A stretch of 64,000 nt of DNA from positions 10,677-74,676 of the forward strand of contig CAJUIX010000015.1 of assembly GCA_910586665.1 (NCBI GenBank). Direction: 5' to 3'. Under the pieces are notes generated by a model. The model saw only the letters and a program-made list of their open reading frames with translations. It made no database searches and was not told where the DNA came from. The translations under genes and the position numbers were made by a program. This document shows, one piece after another, positions 49,440 to 58,050 of this stretch (positions are counted from its first letter, which is position 1; every line of letters begins with the position of its first letter). This DNA is from an uncultured Duncaniella sp. GTDB lineage: Bacteria; Bacteroidota; Bacteroidia; Bacteroidales; Muribaculaceae.

Positions 49440-50555
49440 TTATACCTCGCTGATTTTCTGCTTCATCGCGGTGAAGGTGTCAGCGAAGAGAATCTTGGCG
49501 GCGGCAGCCACGCAGCCGAGGAACATGAAGCCTACGAGTATCATCACCTTCGAGGGTTTCGAGGCCTTGATAGGCACGGTGGCCGGCTCGACGGTGGCGT
49601 AGACGGGTGTCGTCTCCTGCACCTTCGCCTTGGCGAGCTGCAACTGTTGCGAGGTCTGGTTGAAGAGGCTGAACGCGAGCTGTGCCTCGTTGGTCAGACG
49701 GTCGCGGGTCACCTGCGCCGAGTGGAGGCTCAGGCCCTGGTTGCGGTCGAGGTAGTCGGCGAGGCGCTGCTGGGCGGCGTAGTAGGCCTCGCGTGCCTCA
49801 TTGTTGAGCTGCTCGGCATATTTGAGGTCCTGGCGCGACTTGGATGTGCGGTAGTCGGTGACGTATGCCTGGAGATGCGCGGCCACGGTGTCGGCGAGCA
49901 TGGCAGACACGAGGGGGTTCTGCATTGTCACCGATATGGTGTTGACGCCGGTCTTCTGGTCGTAGCTGCAATTGATGCGCTGGGTGAGGGCGAGCTTTAT
50001 AGCCTCCTCCTCCTTGGAGAGCATGAAGGGGTTGGTCTTGGCATTTGGGTCACCCTCCTCTTCGTCGCGGAAGAATGATATGACTCCTCCGATTGCTTTT
50101 CCGGGCAGTGACATGATGAATGACCACCAGGGGGCCGACGTATGGTCCTCGATATATGACCTGACGGTGTAGGTCGAGTCGGTCTTGCTCTCGGTCACGG
50201 GGACGTCGAAGAGCCCGACTATGAAGGGAACCGACGAAAGCACGTCGGGGTACAGCTCCGGCATCACTGCGTCGGCGCCTCCGCTTGACCCGACATTGAT
50301 GCCGGCCATAGCGGCGAGTGAGCCGAGGCTGCCTTTGCCGGCCGAGGCTCCGTTGAGCTCCGGCGCGAGCTTGATGGTGGTCGTGTACTCCTTGGGGATA
50401 CTGAAGGCCACCACTAAGCCTATGACTGCGGCCACGCCCGCATAGATGAATATCGTGCGGCGCGACTTCCATAGTTTCGCGGCAAGTTCGAGCAGGTCAA
50501 TCTCTTGTTCTTCGTCCTTGTCGGGACGGACGATTATCTCTTTTTCGTCGCTCAT
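49440..50555 (-). CDS. Wzz/GumC-type polysaccharide co-polymerase
   Basis: A 371-residue inner-membrane protein controlling chain length or export of surface polysaccharide. Two membrane helices (IFIYAGVAAVIGLVVAFSI at about 34-52 and VMILVGFMFLGCVAAAAKIL near 335-355) flank a periplasmic coiled-coil domain with NAAEL-like NNEAREAYYAAQQRLADYLD. The proline-rich PATVPIKASKPSKVMI before helix 2 is the Wzz signature. No C-terminal tyrosine-kinase domain is attached. It follows the SLBB exporter gene by 39 bp. Confidence 0.9.
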   Translation of the reverse strand: MSDEKEIIVRPDKDEEQEIDLLELAAKLWKSRRTIFIYAGVAAVIGLVVAFSIPKEYTTTIKLAPELNGASAGKGSLGSLAAMAGINVGSSGGADAVMPELYPDVLSSVPFIVGLFDVPVTESKTDSTYTVRSYIEDHTSAPWWSFIMSLPGKAIGGVISFFRDEEEGDPNAKTNPFMLSKEEEAIKLALTQRINCSYDQKTGVNTISVTMQNPLVSAMLADTVAAHLQAYVTDYRTSKSRQDLKYAEQLNNEAREAYYAAQQRLADYLDRNQGLSLHSAQVTRDRLTNEAQLAFSLFNQTSQQLQLAKAKVQETTPVYATVEPATVPIKASKPSKVMILVGFMFLGCVAAAAKILFADTFTAMKQKISEV

Positions 50556-50594
50556 ATCTGTTTGTGCTGTGTGATGTCTGGTTTACTAACGGGA

Positions 50595-52994
50595 TTATTT
50601 AAACATGGTGGCGAGTGCCGCGGTCATGGTTCCGAGCGAGCCGAGGCTGGTGGCTATGGTCATGGCCTTGGCCCAGTCGAATCCCTTCTTGTCGGGTTTC
50701 GAGGGCACGATGATCTGGCAGCCCGGTTCCACTGGGGTGTTCTTCTTGGCGCGGGCCACCATGCCGTTCATGTATACGATAAAGGCTCTCTTCTTGTTGG
50801 CTCTGTCGCCGTAACCGCCGGCAAGCTCGACGTAGTCCTTGACTTTAAGGCCCTCCTGGTAGGTGACGGTGTTAGGGACCATCACGTCGCCCGAGATTTT
50901 AACCGTGCTGACATGCTCGGGGATGAAGAGACGGTCGTCGGCACGGAGCACGATGTCGTAGGAGCTGCCGGGATTGGCAAGGGCCTTTTCAAGGTCGATG
51001 CCCACGGAGTAGTAGTCCGATACTTGGAGCTTGTTGATAGATATAGAGTCGTTGCCGGAGTTGCCCATAGCGAGGCGCAGGGTCTCGTCGCGGGCGGCCT
51101 TCTCGTCCTCGGTCATCTTGCGCATGAGATGGGCTCCGCGGATATATGCCTCGGGGGTGAGTCCGCCGGCACGCTGCACGAAGCTCGAGATTCGCTCGTT
51201 GCGGCGCTCGAGCACATAGCCGCCTGCGAAGGGGACTTCGCCGGCTATCGTCACGAACTTCTGTGCCATATAGTTGGGGCTGCGGCGCACCTCCACGATG
51301 TCGTAGGGCTTGAGGATGAAGTCATTGTCGTTGCCCATGAGGAGGCCGTCCTTGAGCGAGAAGGTGTAGGTGCGGGCAATCTGTGCCTCCGACTTGACCG
51401 CCATCGGGTCGACGATTCGGCGCGACACGTCGACTTTGGCGTAGGATGCGCCTTCGAGCAGGCCGCCGGCAGTCAGGATGAGGTCTTCGATAGAGGTATT
51501 CTCGGCATAGGGGTAGGTGCCGGGGCGGGCCACGCTTCCCTGGATGGTGAAACCGCCGCGGTCAAATATATCCCTTACGCTGGAGATGACCAGGACATCG
51601 TTGCGTTTGAGCGTGATGTCGGGGGCAGTGCCGTTGAGGATTGCTCCGAGGTCGATAGCCTCGGCCACGAGTGTGAGGTCCTCCCCCTCGCGATAGAGCA
51701 TCGCGCGGTCCTTGTAGGCATCCTCGGCGAGGCCGTCGGCGTTGCGGATGAGGTCACGGATAGTGCTGATTCCCGAACCGAGCGAGAACATGCCGGGACG
51801 CATGGCGGCACCGCGGAGTTCGACGCGGTTGCTGTAGCGGTCGAGGGTGGTGCCTATGGTGATGATGTCGCCGTCCTGGAGACGGTAGGAGCCGAATTCA
51901 TTCTGTGCGACGTTGAACAGCTCCTTCTCGCGCCCTGTCAGGCGGGCTATTCTGACCATGTCGGTGTAGGCGTCGCCTGAGAAGCCTCCGGCATATTCGA
52001 TTGCCTGGGCGAGGGTCTCGTCGGGCTTAAGCTCGTAGAACATCGGGCGCTTCACGTTGCCTGTGATGTTGACAAGCTGCGAGTAGGGGGGCACCATGAT
52101 GATGTCGCCTTCCTGGAGACGGATGTTGCCCTTCTGGTTGCCGTTGAAGAGGAAGTCATAGATGTCTATCTCGGCGACCTTGCGGCCGTTGCGGCGCACC
52201 TCGACGTTACGCATCGAACCGATATCGTTGATGCCGCCCGCATTGTAGAGCGCGTGGAAGACGCTCGAGAAGGGTGAGAGGCGGTAGGTGCCGGGGACGG
52301 ATACCTCGCCCATGACGTCGACCTGGATTGTGCGCATCTGGCCGAGGGTCACGGCGATGTCGGTAGCCTCATTGTCAACGCCGGAGTATTTCGACGCGAA
52401 AGCCGACTTGATATGGTTGTTGGCCTGGTTGATTGTCATGCCGTTGAGGTAGAGCGGGCCGAGCTGCGCGATCATGATGCTCCCTTCAGGGGATATGGTT
52501 CGGCGCAGGTGGTCCTCGCTGACACCCCAGATGTCAATCACAACCTCGTCGCCGGGGCCGAGGCGGTAATCCTGGGGGGTTGCGGCGTTCTCGTTGGGTT
52601 CGAATGTCAGCTGGCGGGAGTTGAACACCTTGTGGCCGAACACCTCGTTGGCTTTCGACTCGGTGACGGCTGCCTGTGCCTCGGGGTTCTGCACGATGTC
52701 TTCAAAAACTACGCTTGTCTCTGCTTTTGTCGCGGGGCGGCTGCGCCCTTCGAGCGCGGTCACGGGCTGGTCGGCTGTCGCTGATGCCCCGGCATCATGC
52801 TTGGCCTTTATGCGCTTGACCTGTTCGGGGGTCACGCCCTTGGCCACGAGCTCGCGCCCGATCTGCTGTTCGGACTTGCCGAGGGCGGTCTGCTCTTTGA
52901 TGTACTGGACAACTTGGTCGTCGGTCAGAGCCGCAGAGGCTGCCACGGCGCCGGCAAACATTAGCAACGTAAAAAGAAAAGGCTTGATTTTCAT
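50595..52994 (-). CDS. Outer-membrane polysaccharide export protein with SLBB repeats
   Basis: A 799-residue Wza-related exporter. Signal peptide MKIKPFLFTLLMFAGAVAASA; a short N-terminal helical region (DDQVVQYIKEQTALGKSEQQ); the Poly_export domain (YRLGPGDEVVIDIWGVSEDH, about 145-230); then about six SLBB beta-grasp repeats such as VDVMGEVSVPGTYRLSPFSS and ITGNVKRPMFYELKPDETLA. The frame is open to 53063, but the predicted promoter at 53061-53091 places transcription start inside that extension, so the ATG at 52994 is used (53006 is an alternative). First gene of the wza-wzz-M23-sanA operon. Confidence 0.93.
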   Translation of the reverse strand: MKIKPFLFTLLMFAGAVAASAALTDDQVVQYIKEQTALGKSEQQIGRELVAKGVTPEQVKRIKAKHDAGASATADQPVTALEGRSRPATKAETSVVFEDIVQNPEAQAAVTESKANEVFGHKVFNSRQLTFEPNENAATPQDYRLGPGDEVVIDIWGVSEDHLRRTISPEGSIMIAQLGPLYLNGMTINQANNHIKSAFASKYSGVDNEATDIAVTLGQMRTIQVDVMGEVSVPGTYRLSPFSSVFHALYNAGGINDIGSMRNVEVRRNGRKVAEIDIYDFLFNGNQKGNIRLQEGDIIMVPPYSQLVNITGNVKRPMFYELKPDETLAQAIEYAGGFSGDAYTDMVRIARLTGREKELFNVAQNEFGSYRLQDGDIITIGTTLDRYSNRVELRGAAMRPGMFSLGSGISTIRDLIRNADGLAEDAYKDRAMLYREGEDLTLVAEAIDLGAILNGTAPDITLKRNDVLVISSVRDIFDRGGFTIQGSVARPGTYPYAENTSIEDLILTAGGLLEGASYAKVDVSRRIVDPMAVKSEAQIARTYTFSLKDGLLMGNDNDFILKPYDIVEVRRSPNYMAQKFVTIAGEVPFAGGYVLERRNERISSFVQRAGGLTPEAYIRGAHLMRKMTEDEKAARDETLRLAMGNSGNDSISINKLQVSDYYSVGIDLEKALANPGSSYDIVLRADDRLFIPEHVSTVKISGDVMVPNTVTYQEGLKVKDYVELAGGYGDRANKKRAFIVYMNGMVARAKKNTPVEPGCQIIVPSKPDKKGFDWAKAMTIATSLGSLGTMTAALATMFK

Positions 52995-53060
52995 AGGGTT
53001 GGTCATGATGAAATTGGCCACCCGGCAGCCCTTCGCGCCGCCGGTGGGGATAAATCGCTG

Positions 53061-53091
53061 CAAAGGTAGTAATTTTCAATCTCTTATGCAA
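53061..53091 (-). promoter_or_regulatory. Promoter of the polysaccharide export operon
   Basis: Minus-strand TTG (53091-53089) within TTGC, 19-20 nt, TACCTTTG (53068-53061). The expected transcription start near 53054 rules out the longest start of the first gene. Confidence 0.7.
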
Positions 53092-53303
53092 TAGCCGGAT
53101 GGCAATCCGCCTGCCTCGTGCCCTCACTTTTTCGATATGGCTGCCGGGAGGGCGCGGCTGTCCCCCGGCGGTCGACATCGCGGAGGCGTGTGCCGGTTGA
53201 GGAAAATTTTGTTAAATAATGTTTCGCCTAATTAAAAATGCTATGTCATATAAAGGTGGTTCGGGAATAAATACTTACTTTTGTGAGGTAATTTGGAAAA
53301 AGC

Positions 53304-53597
53304 ATGGCCGCCGATCTTCAGCAACGCATTGAAAACATAAAGTCCAAAGCGTCCTTGATGGTGGAGCGCTACGAGCTTCTGGTCAAGGCAAAGAAGGCCG
53401 CGCAGCTCCGGGTGACGGAGCTTGAGGCGGAGGTGGAGCATCTCCGGCGCGAGATAGCGGAGCGCGACAGGCAGATTGAATATCTCAAGGTCGCATCCAT
53501 CCTCTCGCCCGACCACAGGGACGTTGAAGCGACGCGGGCTGTGATTTCCGAATTAGTGCGCGAAATCGACAAGTGCATCAACCAGCTTAGCCTTTGA
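53304..53597 (+). CDS. Coiled-coil protein upstream of zapA
   Basis: A 97-residue, almost fully helical protein with heptad-like spacing (LRVTELEAEVEHLRREIAER, DRQIEYLKVASIL) and a C-terminal ISELVREIDKCINQLSL. Its stop overlaps the zapA start (TGATG), so both are translationally coupled. The size, coiled coil and zapA linkage make a ZapB-like or division-associated role attractive, but no sequence motif proves it. A -7-like TACTTTTG lies at 53276-53283, 20 bp upstream, without a clear -33 box. Confidence 0.7.
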   Translation: MAADLQQRIENIKSKASLMVERYELLVKAKKAAQLRVTELEAEVEHLRREIAERDRQIEYLKVASILSPDHRDVEATRAVISELVREIDKCINQLSL

Positions 53598-53929
53598 TGA
53601 GTGAGAAAAATCTTAATATATCAATCCGCATAGCCGACCTGCCACGGCGCATACTCATGCAGATTCCTCCCAGCCAGGAAGAATTTGTCCGCCGGGCCGA
53701 AGAGAAAATCAATGATCTCTGGCGAAAATGGTCGAAAATGGATGATTTCAAAGACAAGACCTCCGCTGAAATCCTCGCGATGGTGACAATCCGCTTTGCC
53801 CATCTCTACTTTTCGGCCGAGGAGGCGTCGAGGAGGGTCGACAAGACCCTCGAAGATCTAGAGAAGGGCCTCGACAGGGTGCTCTTCGACATAGAGGCCG
53901 CGGGCGGCTCGCCGACAGGAGAGTCATGA
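53597..53929 (+). CDS. zapA: Cell division protein ZapA
   Basis: A 110-residue FtsZ-ring stabiliser. N-terminal beta-strand globular head (LNISIRIADLPRRILMQIPP) with RRAEEKINDLWRKW, then a long helix (EILAMVTIRFAHLYFSAEEA) and a coiled-coil tail (VDKTLEDLEKGLDRVL), matching ZapA. A TTG three bases earlier (53594) is possible but the ATG overlapping the upstream stop is the natural start. It is followed by 203 bp without a gene before rny. Confidence 0.88.
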   Translation: MSEKNLNISIRIADLPRRILMQIPPSQEEFVRRAEEKINDLWRKWSKMDDFKDKTSAEILAMVTIRFAHLYFSAEEASRRVDKTLEDLEKGLDRVLFDIEAAGGSPTGES

Positions 53930-53951
53930 GGCGCCGGGCCGTAAAAACGAT

Positions 53952-53983
53952 AAGGTCTACAATTAAGAAGGTCTACAATTAAG
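53952..53983. repeat. 16-nt direct tandem duplication before rny
   Basis: AAGGTCTACAATTAAG occurs twice in a row (53952-53967 and 53968-53983). The remaining 54000-54130 region is GC-rich with a CTGCGG/CCGCAG hairpin near 54040; no gene is evident. Confidence 0.85.
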
Positions 53984-54132
53984 AATCAGAGACACAGTCA
54001 CGAGTTCACGCACGCTCAATCATCCCTATGAGCCGCCCCTGCGGGATGCCGCAGACCGGCGGTGGCGACCGGGAGGTTGACCCGTGCATTTTTTATATAT
54101 TTATCATATACAATTTCCGTATTCCTAACCTT

Positions 54133-55674
54133 ATGGATATATTATTCTACATTTGTGCGGCGCTCGTCGGAGCGGCCATCGGAATTGCGATAATGGTTGC
54201 GGTTCAGAGAGCCACGGCCCGTTCTCGCGCCAAGACAATAATCGACGATGCCAACCGCGAGGCCGAAGTGATCATGAAAGACAAGCTCCTCGAAGCGCGC
54301 GAGCAGGAACTGAAAATCAAGACCGAGGCCGAGAAGCAGGCCAACCAGCGCCTCTCGCGCATACAGAGCGAGGAGGCAAAGCTCAAGCAGCGCCAGCAGC
54401 AGCTCAACCAGCAGCAGAGCGACAACGCCCGCGCACGCAACGAGAACGAGCAGACCCGTCAGAACCTCGAGGCCCAGAACGCCGTCATCGAGCAGCGCAA
54501 GGAGGAGCTTGACCGCCTCCGCCGCACCGCCCAGGACACCCTCGAGCACATCTCGGGCCTCTCGAGCGAGGAAGCCAAGGAGAAGCTAATCGAATCCCTC
54601 AAGGACGAGGCCAAGACTGCCGCGAGCGCATATATCAACGATATCATGGACGAGGCCAAGATGACTGCCAACAAGGAGGCCAAGCGCATCGTCGTCCAGT
54701 CAATCCAGCGCCTCGCCACCGAGACTGCCATCGAGAACTCCGTCACCGTCTTCCACATCGACAGCGATGAAATCAAGGGTCGCATCATCGGCCGCGAGGG
54801 CCGCAACATCCGTGCCCTCGAAGCCGCCACAGGCATTGAAATCATCGTCGACGACACCCCCGAGGCCATCGTCCTCTCGGGCTTCGACCCCGTGCGCCGC
54901 GAGATAGCACGTCTGGCGCTCCACCAGCTCGTGGCCGACGGCCGCATCCACCCCGCCCGCATCGAGGAAGTGGTGGCCAAGGTGCGCAAGCAGATTGAGG
55001 AGGAGATTGTCGAGACAGGCAAGCGCACAGCTATCGACCTCGGTATCCACGGACTCCACCCCGACCTCATCCGCATGGTCGGCAAGATGAAATATCGCTC
55101 CAGCTACGGTCAGAACCTCCTGCAGCACTCGCGCGAGACAGCCAACCTCTGTGCTATCATGGCCTCCGAGCTTGGTCTCAACCCCAAGAAGGCGCGCCGC
55201 GCCGGCCTGCTCCACGACATAGGCAAGGTGCCCGACGAGGAGCCCGAGCTGCCCCACGCACTCCTCGGCATGAAGCTCGCCGAAAAGTATAAGGAGAAGC
55301 CCGAAATCTGCAACGCTATCGGCGCCCACCACGACGAAATCGAGCAGACCTCGCTCCTGGCCCCCATCGTCCAGGTCTGCGACGCCATATCAGGCGCCCG
55401 TCCGGGTGCCCGCCGCGAAATCGTCGAGGCCTACATCAAGCGCCTCAACGACCTCGAGCAGCTCGCCCTCTCGTATCCCGGCGTCATAAAGACCTACGCC
55501 ATCCAGGCCGGCCGCGAGCTTCGCGTCATCGTCGGTGCCGACAAGATTGACGACGTCGAGACCGAGAAGCTCTCGAGCGAGATTGCACGCCGCATCCAGG
55601 ACGAGATGACCTACCCCGGACAGGTTAAGATCACTGTCATCCGCGAGACTCGCTCCGTCAGCTTCGCCAAGTAA
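54133..55674 (+). CDS. rny: Ribonuclease Y
   Basis: Membrane-anchored endoribonuclease that starts mRNA decay. 513 residues: N-terminal membrane helix (ILFYICAALVGAAIGIAIMV), a long coiled coil (about 30-180, rich in Glu/Gln/Lys/Arg), a KH domain around IKGRIIGREGRNIRALEAAT, and the HD phosphohydrolase domain with AGLLHDIGKVPDEE and a later GAHHDE. The frame is open 35 codons upstream, but the ATG at 54133 gives the standard start. A RicT-like gene follows after 15 bp. Confidence 0.96.
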   Translation: MDILFYICAALVGAAIGIAIMVAVQRATARSRAKTIIDDANREAEVIMKDKLLEAREQELKIKTEAEKQANQRLSRIQSEEAKLKQRQQQLNQQQSDNARARNENEQTRQNLEAQNAVIEQRKEELDRLRRTAQDTLEHISGLSSEEAKEKLIESLKDEAKTAASAYINDIMDEAKMTANKEAKRIVVQSIQRLATETAIENSVTVFHIDSDEIKGRIIGREGRNIRALEAATGIEIIVDDTPEAIVLSGFDPVRREIARLALHQLVADGRIHPARIEEVVAKVRKQIEEEIVETGKRTAIDLGIHGLHPDLIRMVGKMKYRSSYGQNLLQHSRETANLCAIMASELGLNPKKARRAGLLHDIGKVPDEEPELPHALLGMKLAEKYKEKPEICNAIGAHHDEIEQTSLLAPIVQVCDAISGARPGARREIVEAYIKRLNDLEQLALSYPGVIKTYAIQAGRELRVIVGADKIDDVETEKLSSEIARRIQDEMTYPGQVKITVIRETRSVSFAK

Positions 55675-55689
55675 GGGAGGGACTGCGCG

Positions 55690-56976
55690 ATGGAAGATAA
55701 AGACAGACGTTGCCCCAGGGGTAAACTCCACTGCTACAACTGGCTGGAGGACATCCCGGGCGGCATGACCGACTTTGACATTGTCGAAGTCCAGTTCAAG
55801 AACACCCGCAAGGGTTTCTACCGCAACTCGACCAACCTCGACCTCGCCCCGGGCGACCTCGTGGCTGTCGAGGCCTCTCCGGGCCACGACATAGGCACCG
55901 TCACCCTCACCGGGCGCCTCGTGGCGCTCCAGATGCGCCGCGCCAACGTCAAACCCGACGCCGAAATCCGCCGGGTGTTCCGCAAGGCAAAGCCCGCGGA
56001 CATCGACAAGTATGAGGAGGCCAAGGCGCGCGAGAACGACACCATGATTCGTGCCCGCAAGATAGCCGACTCGCTCCACCTTAATATGAAGATTGGCGAT
56101 GTCGAGTACCAGGGCGACGGCAACAAGGCCATATTCTACTATATCGCTGACGAGCGCGTCGACTTCCGACAGCTCATCAAGGTGCTCGCCGAGACCTTCA
56201 AGGTGCGCATCGAGATGAAGCAGATTGGAGCGCGCCAGGAAGCAGGCCGCATCGGCGGCATCGGTTCCTGCGGACGCCCCCTCTGCTGCGCGAGCTGGAT
56301 GACCAACTTCGTCTCGGTCGGTACCAGCGCCGCCCGCTACCAGGACATCTCGCTCAACCCACAGAAGCTCGCCGGACAGTGTGCCAAGCTCAAATGCTGC
56401 CTCAACTTCGAGGTCGACACCTACGTCGAGAGCGCCCGCAGGATGCCCCCGCGCGAGGCACGCCTCGAGACCCTCGACAATACCTACTACCACTTCAAGA
56501 CTGACATTTTCAAGAAGGAAATCACCTATTCGACCGACAAGCAGCTTGCGGCCAACCTCGTCACCATCGACGCCGCCCGCGCCTTCGAGGTGATAGAGAT
56601 GAACCGCCAGGGTGAGAAGCCCGAGTCGCTCCGTCGCGAGGGTGAGGCCAAGTCGGGAGCAAAGGCCCGTCCGATAGACCTCGCGTCGCAGGACGACCTC
56701 ACCCGCTTCGACAAGACCAAAAAGAAGAAGCGCAAAAAGGTCAAGCAGGCTCCCGCCCAGTCCGAGGCTCCGCAGCCTCAGAAGCAGCCTAAGGAGAAGG
56801 AGGCCCCGGCCCAGCCAAAGGAGCAGGGTGAGCGCAAGCCCCGTCCGAAGAACAAGAACAACAACAAGAAGGGCCCCGGCCAGCAGCCTCAGCAGTCTCC
56901 CCGCCCCGAGGCGCAGCAACAGCAACCGCAGGGCCAGGGGCGCATCCCCAAGGCCTTTATAGACAACCAGGAATGA
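55690..56976 (+). CDS. ricT: PSP1-domain protein, RicT/YaaT-like
   Basis: A 428-residue cytoplasmic protein. The PSP1 domain (about 30-290) has the cysteine clusters SCGRPLCCASW and CAKLKCCLNFE typical of YaaT/RicT proteins, plus GARQEAGRIGGIG. In Bacillus, RicT works with RicA and RicF, binds Fe-S clusters and assists RNase Y; here the gene follows rny directly, so a link to mRNA processing is likely. No RicA/RicF genes are seen. After residue 330 it carries a disordered Lys/Pro/Gln-rich tail (KKKKRKKVKQ, NKNNNKKGPGQQPQQ) not present in Bacillus RicT. It overlaps gldH by 4 bp. Confidence 0.88.
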   Translation: MEDKDRRCPRGKLHCYNWLEDIPGGMTDFDIVEVQFKNTRKGFYRNSTNLDLAPGDLVAVEASPGHDIGTVTLTGRLVALQMRRANVKPDAEIRRVFRKAKPADIDKYEEAKARENDTMIRARKIADSLHLNMKIGDVEYQGDGNKAIFYYIADERVDFRQLIKVLAETFKVRIEMKQIGARQEAGRIGGIGSCGRPLCCASWMTNFVSVGTSAARYQDISLNPQKLAGQCAKLKCCLNFEVDTYVESARRMPPREARLETLDNTYYHFKTDIFKKEITYSTDKQLAANLVTIDAARAFEVIEMNRQGEKPESLRREGEAKSGAKARPIDLASQDDLTRFDKTKKKKRKKVKQAPAQSEAPQPQKQPKEKEAPAQPKEQGERKPRPKNKNNNKKGPGQQPQQSPRPEAQQQQPQGQGRIPKAFIDNQE

Positions 56977-57449
56977 TGCGCTGGCTTCTCTACATATCAC
57001 TCATAACCACCCTCGCCCTCGGCAGCTGTGCCGGGGGTGGGCGTGATTATAGCTCATGGTCGCAGATTCCCTCCGAGGGATGGCTCTACACCGACACCAT
57101 GTCGCTCCTCCCGGTCGACACCTCGCTCACCGACAATGATTCTATCGTCGGCGGGGCGGCCATCAAGGTGGCGCTGCGCCACAGCAACGACTATCCATTC
57201 TCCAACCTGTGGCTCGAGCTGACTTATCATAGCGACAATGGCCGGATGATGCGCGACACTTTCGACATGCGCCTGGCCGATGTCTACGGCCGCTGGCTCG
57301 GGAGCGGATTCGGCGCGTCCTACCAGCAGGAGCTGACCGTCAGCCCCTCGGCCGTGGTCGACGTGACCCGCCCCCTCCTCCTGCGCCACATCATGCGCGT
57401 CGACACCCTCCGCGGCATCGAGCAAGTCGGCATCGAAGTCGTCAGGTAG
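56973..57449 (+). CDS. gldH: GldH-like lipoprotein
   Basis: A 158-residue lipoprotein (lipobox ALGSC, Cys19) matching the gliding-motility GldH family in size, position and pattern: an early YSSWSQIPSEGWLYTDTM, then VALRHSNDYPFSNLWLELTY and VDTLRGIEQVGIEVVR at the end. GldH is kept in many non-gliding Bacteroidales, where its function is unclear. Its start overlaps the ricT-like stop (ATGA), and it lies behind rny, a linkage I recall from other Bacteroidales. A hairpin terminator follows at 57480. Confidence 0.85.
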   Translation: MMRWLLYISLITTLALGSCAGGGRDYSSWSQIPSEGWLYTDTMSLLPVDTSLTDNDSIVGGAAIKVALRHSNDYPFSNLWLELTYHSDNGRMMRDTFDMRLADVYGRWLGSGFGASYQQELTVSPSAVVDVTRPLLLRHIMRVDTLRGIEQVGIEVVR

Positions 57450-57479
57450 ACATTTATTTCTCATGTCATTTTGCCTTAT

Positions 57480-57513
57480 CGCACCTTTTCCGGGGGAAGG
57501 GGTGCGTATTTTT
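57480..57513 (+). terminator. Terminator after gldH, overlapping a -7-like box
   Basis: CGCACC (57480-57485) pairs with GGTGCG (57501-57506) and is followed by TATTTTTG. The same TATTTTTG (57507-57514) fits TAnnTTTG and may be the -7 box of the downstream amidase; no -33 box is seen. Confidence 0.6.
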
Positions 57514-57557
57514 GTGCAGTGATTTCTAATATTGACTTGTAAACTTCGATTAACTAC

Positions 57558-57974
57558 ATGACCATGAGAACTATCAATGAAATTATCGTGCACTGCACCG
57601 CGACTCCTGCCGGACGCGACGTCACCGTGGCTGAGATTGACGCCTGGCACCGCGCCCGCGGTTTCCGCTGCATCGGCTACCACTATGTTGTCAACCTCGC
57701 CGGCGATGTGCTCGCTGGAAGACCTGTCGGGGAGGTCGGCGCCCACTGTCTCGGCCACAATGCCCGGAGCATAGGGGTGGTCTATGTCGGCGGCCTCTCC
57801 TCTGACGCCAAGACCCCTGCCGATACCCGCACTCACGCACAGAAAGCCGCCCTCAGAAGCCTAATCGGTGACCTGCGCAGTCGCTATCCGCAGGCCTCTG
57901 TCCGCTCACACCGCGACTTTGCCCCCAAGGCATGCCCCTGTTTCGACGCCACCGCCGAATATGCCCCATTATAA
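57558..57974 (+). CDS. N-acetylmuramoyl-L-alanine amidase (Amidase_2/T7 lysozyme type)
   Basis: A 138-residue single-domain amidase cleaving the sugar-peptide bond of peptidoglycan. Zinc ligands fit T7 lysozyme: IIVHCTAT (His12), RSHRDF (His118) and a cysteine in KACPCFD (Cys126 or Cys128); also GYHYVV and GAHCLGHN are conserved. There is no signal peptide, as in phage-derived cytoplasmic copies common in Bacteroidales. No other phage genes are adjacent, so it is a lone, possibly domesticated gene. Met3 is an alternative start. Confidence 0.9.
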   Translation: MTMRTINEIIVHCTATPAGRDVTVAEIDAWHRARGFRCIGYHYVVNLAGDVLAGRPVGEVGAHCLGHNARSIGVVYVGGLSSDAKTPADTRTHAQKAALRSLIGDLRSRYPQASVRSHRDFAPKACPCFDATAEYAPL

Positions 57975-58050
57975 TATTATAATGCTGCTCTGATTGGTGA
58001 ACCCACATAAGACTCTGCGCGTTACTCTATATGTACCAACACACTCAACT

